A stretch of 64,000 bases of DNA from Monodelphis domestica (Eukaryota; Chordata; Mammalia; Didelphimorphia; Didelphidae). The DNA lies in the NCBI RefSeq assembly GCF_027887165.1, contig NC_077235.1, positions 53,424,395 through 53,488,394 of the forward strand, read 5' to 3'. A model generated the notes under the pieces. It was not told where the DNA came from and did not search any database. It was given only the letters and a program-made list of their open reading frames with translations. A program made the position numbers and the translations under genes. Each line of letters opens with the position of its first letter. The first letter of the stretch is position 1. Of the stretch, positions 23,730 through 64,000 are shown one piece after another.

Positions 23730-24085
23730 CATCTCATCCAATCTAGTCACAGCGTCATAGTAGAACAGGGAAGGACTTTGGAGGTCTAGTCCAATCTCTT
23801 TATGTAAAGAAGAGGAAAATGGGCAAGTGACTTGGTCAAGGTCACACTGGTAGTTATTGGCAGACCTGGGATGGGATTAGAGTCCTCTGCCTCTAAGTGT
23901 ATTGCTCTTCCCACTCTCTCCATTTAAAAAACTTTTTTTTATTTAATTAATTACTCCCTCCATTTTTCAGACGAAGAAATTGGGGGGTGGGGAGCGACTT
24001 GGCCAGTGTCACACCACTAGTAGATCGCGGCTGGGACCTCTAATTTTAAAGCCAGTGCCATTTCCTGCAACATTATAGTACTGCT
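23730..24085 (-). repeat. Two antisense MIR-like copies
   Basis: 23745-23910 (GAGGAAAATGGGCAAGTGAC, TTGGTCAAGGTCACACTGG) and 23965-24085 (TTTTTCAGACGAAGAAATTG, GTGTCACACCACTAGTAG). Confidence 0.6.
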
Positions 24086-24403
24086 TCTCCAGGTTGAGAG
24101 AGCTTAGCTGGAGAAAGGACTCGAGATGCTTTCGCTGGGTTTGGGAAAGTGAAATTCCTGGGGATCATTTTCAAAACAAGGAGGAGGCCTAGGACGAGGG
24201 AGTGGGGAGGAGTAGGAGGCCTGATTGGGGGGGGCGTTCAGTGCTCCATTCACTGCTTACTAAGGTGTCTCCGCAGCGTTTGTGGCCCTAGTCACACCCT
24301 GCCCGTCGCCAGCTGCCCCCCCTCCCCAGCGCGTGGGTTCGGTGACAAAGTGGCACTTCACGCCCATTGGCACTAGGACCCGAAGGGCAAACTGGCACCG
24401 GGA

Positions 24404-24433
24404 GGGGGAAGGGGGCGGGGGGAGTGAGGAGGG
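24404..24433 (+). promoter_or_regulatory. G-quadruplex-prone G-run cluster upstream of the start region
   Basis: Four or more runs of three to six G separated by one to six bases (runs at about 24404-24408, 24411-24415, 24417-24422 and 24430-24433). The spacing fits the usual G-quadruplex pattern and the site sits just upstream of the inferred transcription start. The structure is inference only. Confidence 0.5.
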
Positions 24434-24559
24434 AGGAGGAGGCGCCGTCGAGTGGCGTGCCTATTAACTAATAGGAATCCGGGGCAGGGGGGCGGGGGCG
24501 TAGGCGCCCGGAGGGGGCTGGCCAATGGCAGGCGGGCAGCCGCTGGAGCCGCCGGCTGA

Positions 24560-24812
24560 CGTGCGGAGCTTTCCATTCCTCCAGCGGTGGACTGCTGCCG
24601 CAGCTGGCCGTGGCTCCCGACGGCAAAGGTCCATCCCCCCCCTCCCCCCCGGCCCCCTCCCGGAGGAGGAGGAGGCGGAGGCGGAGGCGGCGGCAGCCTG
24701 GGGCTCGGGGCGGGGCGGAGGAGCCACCACCTATCCCCCTGCCTGCTGCCGAGCCCGTTTGCTCCCTCCCGGAGGAGAACGCCACCTTTCCCACCGCAGT
24801 CCCGGTCGCCAG
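24560..24812 (+). other. ZDHHC9: ZDHHC9 exon 1, 5' untranslated (start approximate)
   Basis: The 3' boundary is a strong donor, CAG|GTAAG, with the exon ending at 24812. The 5' boundary is inferred from the promoter elements and may be off by tens of bases. The exon contains C-rich and GGA/GGC-repeat sequence (24626-24695) and no ATG-initiated reading frame that could join exon 2 as coding sequence. Other first exons inside the CpG island are possible. Confidence 0.6.
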
Positions 24813-25041
24813 GTAAGCCAGGGGTCGCATTGACTGCCTCCTGCGGTGCTGCAGCATCCCGCTCCCTCCCGTCCCCCTCCCTCGGGCGGGCCGGCCAGCC
24901 GACTTGGGTACAGCCTGTCCCGGATGCTCGGCAGCGGCTCCTCTGGAGCCCGGGATCGGACCAGACCCGGTGGGGGGCTGTGGCAGTGGCCGTGGCCGTG
25001 GCGGCGGCACGTGGCGGGGCGTCTCGGGGTGCGCGGCTGTC

Positions 25042-25092
25042 TGTGCGTGTGTATATATGTGTGTGTGTGCGTGCGTGTATGTGTATGTATAT
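25042..25092. repeat. Alternating TG/TA/CG tract
   Basis: 51 bases with strict pyrimidine-purine alternation, mixing TG, TA and CG steps, so it is not a pure dinucleotide microsatellite. A second short alternating block (GTGCGCGCGCGC) follows at 25191-25202. Such tracts can adopt left-handed Z-DNA. Confidence 0.8.
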
Positions 25093-25756
25093 CTGCGTGT
25101 CCGCGCGCCTCCAGGTTGGCAGGGCGGGGGGGTGGTGGGGTGGTGGTGGGGAGGCAGGGGGCCCGGGGAGGGTTGCGCGCGCTCAGTGATGTGCGCGCGC
25201 GCAGTTCGGGGGGGCGTCCCCTCCGCGCCTCGCCTCGCACTCGAGGGGGCGCTCGGGCGGGCGGGGGTGCGGGTGCGGACGGGCAGGCAGGCGGCCGCCG
25301 CCGTTCGCGGCTATTTCTTCTAAGGGCTTCGCAGCATTGTTCTGCTCGACGCCACTGGGCAGACGTTTGCTTCTGCTTGGAGTCCCCGGCCCCAGGGCCG
25401 CCGCCCAGAGGGGCACAGGACCACGTAGGGTCCCCATCCCCACTCTCCTGGCTTCGCCCCTTTCGACTGTAGTCCGAGCATGAGCTCCTGTTGGAGCGGG
25501 GCCAGCCCCGCGGCGGCGGCCTCCGATGGGTTGTTTCTCCTCAGCAGCTCTCCCTCCCTTCTCCTCTTCCCAGCATGTGGCGGGGGTGGCGGCCGCCGTG
25601 ATGCTCCGTACCCCGAGGAGCGGGCTGGGCGGCCGGGGAGGGGGTGGGAGCGGGAGGCTGGGGGAGATTGGGAGCGGGAACGCGCTTAGGCCCCAGGGAA
25701 TCATGATGGGCCACTCCCGACTGTCCCACATAGCACCTTGCCCATTTCGTAGCAGC

Positions 25757-25787
25757 GGCAGCAGCAGCAGCAGTTGCTGCTGCTGCC
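25757..25787. repeat. CAG/CTG palindrome
   Basis: A 13-base arm of GCA repeats (25757-25769) is the exact reverse complement of 25775-25787, with a 5-base centre. It can fold as a CAG/CTG hairpin in DNA or in the intron 1 pre-mRNA. Confidence 0.85.
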
Positions 25788-26554
25788 ATCTTTGCTCCTT
25801 CCTACCTCCAAGCCCTCCCCCACCCTCTCCCTTCCCACCTTAGTGAGTCAGTGCCCTCTGCCTAGATAGAGGTCCTTCTTCTTCGGGAATGTGCTTTCAT
25901 TGAGAGCCCAGAAATGCTGCACGCACTAGCGAGACGCTCTTAGTTTGCAGGAGCCAGAGGGAGCTCGGGCTGGCTGGCGGGCGGGCGGGCGGGCGATGTT
26001 TGGTTATGGCAAATCTGGCTTGTGCAAATACATTGTGTATGCACCCCGCGCCTTGCCTTGCCGAGCAGCGCCCTGGCCAGGAATTCCTCTCCATGCCAGA
26101 GGGTGACTTATCCCCTCAAGTGAGTCATGTTTGGGTAGTAAATGGGAAAAAGGTGAAAGAGCAGGGACTTGGGCCCCTGAAGGACAAACTCTAGTATTGG
26201 GGTGGGCAGGCATTGTGGGGATGCTTCTCAAACAGCGTGGAGCAGTGCACCTGGGCGTGCGTCAGGGAAGCACACTTTGCAGCCCATTGGGCCAAGGCAT
26301 TGAACCTAGGCTTCAGTTGGGGGCCGGCACTGGGGGCCCCAGGTAGAGGAATAACAGCTCAAAGTGCTTTCACCTGGATTCTCATTTGAGCCTAGGAACA
26401 ACCCTGTGGGGTAGGGAGCAGAAGTTCACACCGAGTCCGGGTGGAGGCCTCTTGGCTGCCTGGCCCGGGCTCTTTCTCCCAATTCCCTGCTGGAAGGCCC
26501 TTTTCCCCCAAGGGCCCCAAAGGGTCCTGCTATCTTTTAGCAGATCCAGATTAG

Positions 26555-61680
<35,126 letters not shown>

Positions 61681-62636
61681 CTTCTCTGCACAGCAGAGAG
61701 AGAGAGAGACCTGTGTTTTTTCTTTAATGCAAGCGGAGAGTGAGTGAGGGGGAGAAGACAACCTTGAGACAGAGGGCAAGTGAGCCATCCCTTTTGCCAT
61801 TTTTCTTTGGTCTCTGTTCACCCAATTCTGGATTGGAATATTCTCTATGTGAGCTATTTTTCCTGGACTCCAGGCAGTAACAGAGTGCTGTCCATTACCT
61901 ATAGTAGCTTGAAACCTGGGTTTCAAGGGCCTCGGTGGCCTCAGAATTCCCTTTGGATCCCTCCTCTGGTTCCATAGTAAGGGAAGCAGGGAAAAGTTGT
62001 TGAAATCCCATTGCGTGTCCCTGAACCAGACATAGCCTCACGGGCTCCTGTCCATAGAACCCCAAAGGGCCCAAAGTAGGGGCAATTTGAGCCCTATTTC
62101 TGCTCCAAGATGGGAGAGAGGAATTGGGGTGGGGGCAGAGCCGTGACTGGCAAAACTTTTCGTGCCATGGTGCCGTGCCAGTTCATGCCTGTGGGGTGGG
62201 ATCCTTCTATCTGGACACTTGTATTTATTAATGTAGTTTCCTTCTTAAGTCCCCCTCCCTGATCTCTACCTCTCTAACGTCCTTCTTTTTCAATTAGATA
62301 GAAGTTAGTAGGAATAGTTAGTGAGTTAACAATTTGCAGTTTTCATAGCCCAAACCCAAAACTTGGTAATGTCTGTGCCACCCTCAGTAAGAAATTGTGT
62401 GATGCCAATAGCTCAGCCCCGCTGTTCTCTCTGTCTCTCTGTCTCTTTCTCCCCTCTTTTCTAATACCCTTTTCAGACTCCTGCTCCATTTGGGAGCAGT
62501 AATGACAGTTAAAAGTCTGCACTTTGGTGCCTCCTTTTCTGCAAGGGGTTTGCAAGTGCCCTAAATGCCACCCCTTTTGCTCCCGCCCCCTACTTCAAGT
62601 TCAGTCCATGAGGCCCGAGGTGGTCTCGAGTGCACA

Positions 62637-62646
62637 AATAAATAAA
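62637..62646 (+). terminator. ZDHHC9: Overlapping AATAAA polyadenylation signals
   Basis: AATAAATAAA gives two overlapping canonical hexamers (62637-62642 and 62641-62646). The downstream sequence is only weakly GU-rich, so this may be a proximal site. Confidence 0.5.
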
Positions 62647-63036
62647 TTGAGGCACAAAGGAATGGCTTCAGAGCCGAGTGAGGAAGGGGAGAATCCCCCT
62701 GCCAGTTGACTCACGGGCCTTAGCCAGTGTTTCCTTCTCCCTCTCCCCTTGGGGCTAACTCTCATAGCACTTCTGCTGGTCTCTGTAAATGCAGAGACCT
62801 AGGATGATCCCCACCCCTACCCCCCACCCCCCAGTGGTGGGCTGGGTCCCCCGTCCAGCATTTGGGGGACCGGTTTTCTCCAGCCCTCAGCTGCGCTTCA
62901 GGGATAAGGATTTGTTTATCAAATGCAGCTGTGTTTCTGAGAGAGTATGTTCTCCCTCCCTTTATAAATTGGGGTCCTGTGGAGATGACTTTAGTGGGGA
63001 GAGGGTTAACCAGGGCTTTTTATCTGTTTGAAGGTG

Positions 63037-63042
63037 ATTAAA
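63037..63042 (+). terminator. ZDHHC9: ATTAAA polyadenylation signal, possible distal end of ZDHHC9
   Basis: ATTAAA followed at once by CTGTGTTGATG and, further down, by a GT-rich block (63090-63125). This would give a 3' UTR of about 1.4 kb. Confidence 0.45.
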
Positions 63043-63059
63043 CTGTGTTGATGCAAACT

Positions 63060-64000
63060 GTCTGCTTGCTTCCATTTTAAAACTCCTGTGGGCTTCTGTG
63101 TGGCGTGCATGTGTGTTTGGGTGGGGGCCAGGAGCTGTTTGGGGGAACGCTCCCATCCATCCCCGCAGCGGCCCTCCCAGGGCCATCGAAAGGGAGGAGA
63201 CAACGAAGCTTTAGATAATCGACACTGCTTTTCCAGTTGTGAGCATGTTTGCCTTGACCCTGGCCCAGGAAGAAGAGGTTTGGGAGACAGTTTAATCTAC
63301 CTTGGAGTATAAATCACTGGGTTTCTGTGAGACTCCGGAAAATGGACTGGGTTGGATGGGAACACCTCCACGGTCCCTTCCAGCTTAAGGTGTCCTGTAG
63401 GCGCATCTCCATCATGTTATATCAGGGGCTTTCCCTGTTTGCAAGTGCTCATCCCTTTGCTGAAATAGGCCTGTCAGGGCTTCCCTTTGGAAACTGTTAG
63501 CAGATCTCCAGAAGTAGGTGCCTGAATTTCCTTAAAAAGAGTCTATAATTGAGACTTTGGAATCTTCTCCCTCTCATCTGCAGCCGGGGAAGCGAAATGA
63601 CTTGCCTAGGGTCACAGAGCTCAAAAGTGTCTTCCCTGGAGCTCAACTCCAGGTTCTCAGACGCCCAGCCCTACCGGCTATTCCCAGGTCTAGGCTCAGC
63701 CTACCGCATCCCATTCCCATTGTCCTCCTATGAGAAGGTGGTTTGGTCATTTGACAAACCTCAATGCTAGGCTGGGTTTCTCTTTCTGCCAGGAAGAGGA
63801 AGAGTGGGAAGTTCCTTGGCCTGGTGGGAAAGAAAGAACCTCTTCCCCTATTTGGTTTCTCTTATTCCATATTGAGCTGTTGCCAGCCCCGGACCTCCAG
63901 CCTACCCATTACCCTTTTTCTCCCTTCATGACCACTCTTTCGTCCGGTTCTGAGACTAACCAGGAGAGCGAGCCCATTCACCCTGCCCCCTGGTTGGGAC
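63060..64000. other. Region downstream of ZDHHC9
   Basis: No exon recognised. A MIR-like SINE fragment in minus orientation lies at about 63575-63700 (CTTGCCTAGGGTCACAGAG). In human the next gene beyond this end is SASH3, convergent to ZDHHC9; nothing attributable to it is visible here. Confidence 0.4.

Larger units (their letters stand above)
24270..25720 (+). promoter_or_regulatory. ZDHHC9: CpG-island promoter of ZDHHC9
   Basis: A sharply bounded GC- and CpG-rich block in otherwise AT-balanced DNA, surrounding the first non-coding exon. It has an ATTGG (inverted CCAAT) at 24365-24369, a CCAAT at 24522-24526, a CRE half-site TGACGTG at 24557-24563, several GC boxes, and no TATA box at a fitting distance. 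This is the usual form of a broad housekeeping promoter. The start site cannot be fixed from sequence; the CCAAT and CRE spacing suggests roughly 24,540-24,600. Confidence 0.85.
61681..63060 (+). other. ZDHHC9: ZDHHC9 3' untranslated region (end approximate)
   Basis: Unique sequence after the stop codon with a (GA)n run at 61694-61709, no L1 or SINE insertion and no competing gene. The lack of repeats over 1.3 kb, unlike the introns, fits an exonic UTR. The end is set by polyadenylation signals at 62637 or 63037. Confidence 0.65.

Noticed and set aside
1-24270. A neighbouring gene such as UTP14A upstream of ZDHHC9
   Set aside because: No exon with splice sites and recognisable protein was found; human synteny also puts the neighbour farther away.
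24468-25731. Several long open frames on both strands of the CpG island (up to about 208 codons)
   Set aside because: They are Pro/Arg/Gly/Ala-rich low-complexity frames that overlap on both strands, as expected from GC-rich DNA with few stop codons. None matches a known protein or the ZDHHC9 frame.

Overview
The window is vertebrate nuclear DNA, most likely from a marsupial (X-linked in therians if synteny holds, which cannot be tested here). The metatherian call rests on many copies of a tRNA-derived SINE with an RTE-like tail (head reads like GCTCAGTGGATTGAGAGCC, tail like GGAAGGTAAGGGTTT), on MIR-related MAR1-like SINEs, and on L1 ORF2 fragments ending in CWRGCGKVGTL-type motifs. It holds one recognisable protein-coding gene, ZDHHC9, on the plus strand. 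No prokaryotic features, CRISPR arrays or second host gene were found.

Layout. 1-24,270 is repeat-rich intergenic DNA: L2 and CR1/L3-like LINEs, L1 fragments, SINEs, a 109-bp inverted repeat pair (818-926 / 1598-1706), and a small non-autonomous hAT-like element (2614-2815). About 24,270-25,720 is a CpG island with CCAAT and CRE-half sites and a 5' non-coding exon ending at 24,812 (CAG|GTAAG). Exon 2 (26,629-26,940) carries a 30-codon upstream ORF and the ZDHHC9 start codon at 26,774. A 22.4-kb second intron follows, filled with repeats, including an L1 copy of about 3.2 kb that keeps its 5' end. Coding exons then lie at 49,367, 54,427, 56,918, 57,444, 58,378, 59,711, 60,512 and 61,540, with the stop at 61,678-61,680 and a 3' UTR that probably ends near 62,650 or 63,060.

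The nine coding exons join in frame to a 372-residue protein with the DHHC catalytic cysteine at C169, the DPG and TTxE motifs, C24/C25 and the CCxxxC motif (C283, C284, C288). This matches human ZDHHC9 (364 residues as I recall it), the Golgi S-acyltransferase that works with GOLGA7/GCP16 on RAS proteins. The intron between exons 6 and 7 (57,493-58,377) does not obey GT-AG: it begins ATATCCTT, has TTCCTTAAC about 10 nt before its end, and ends AC, so it is a U12-type AT-AC intron. It is the most notable functional signal in the window. Other points worth a look are the upstream ORF, a 51-bp uninterrupted alternating purine-pyrimidine tract just inside intron 1, a CAG/CTG hairpin, a SINE dimer inserted as one unit into an L1, and nested LINE/SINE stacks that give a relative insertion order.
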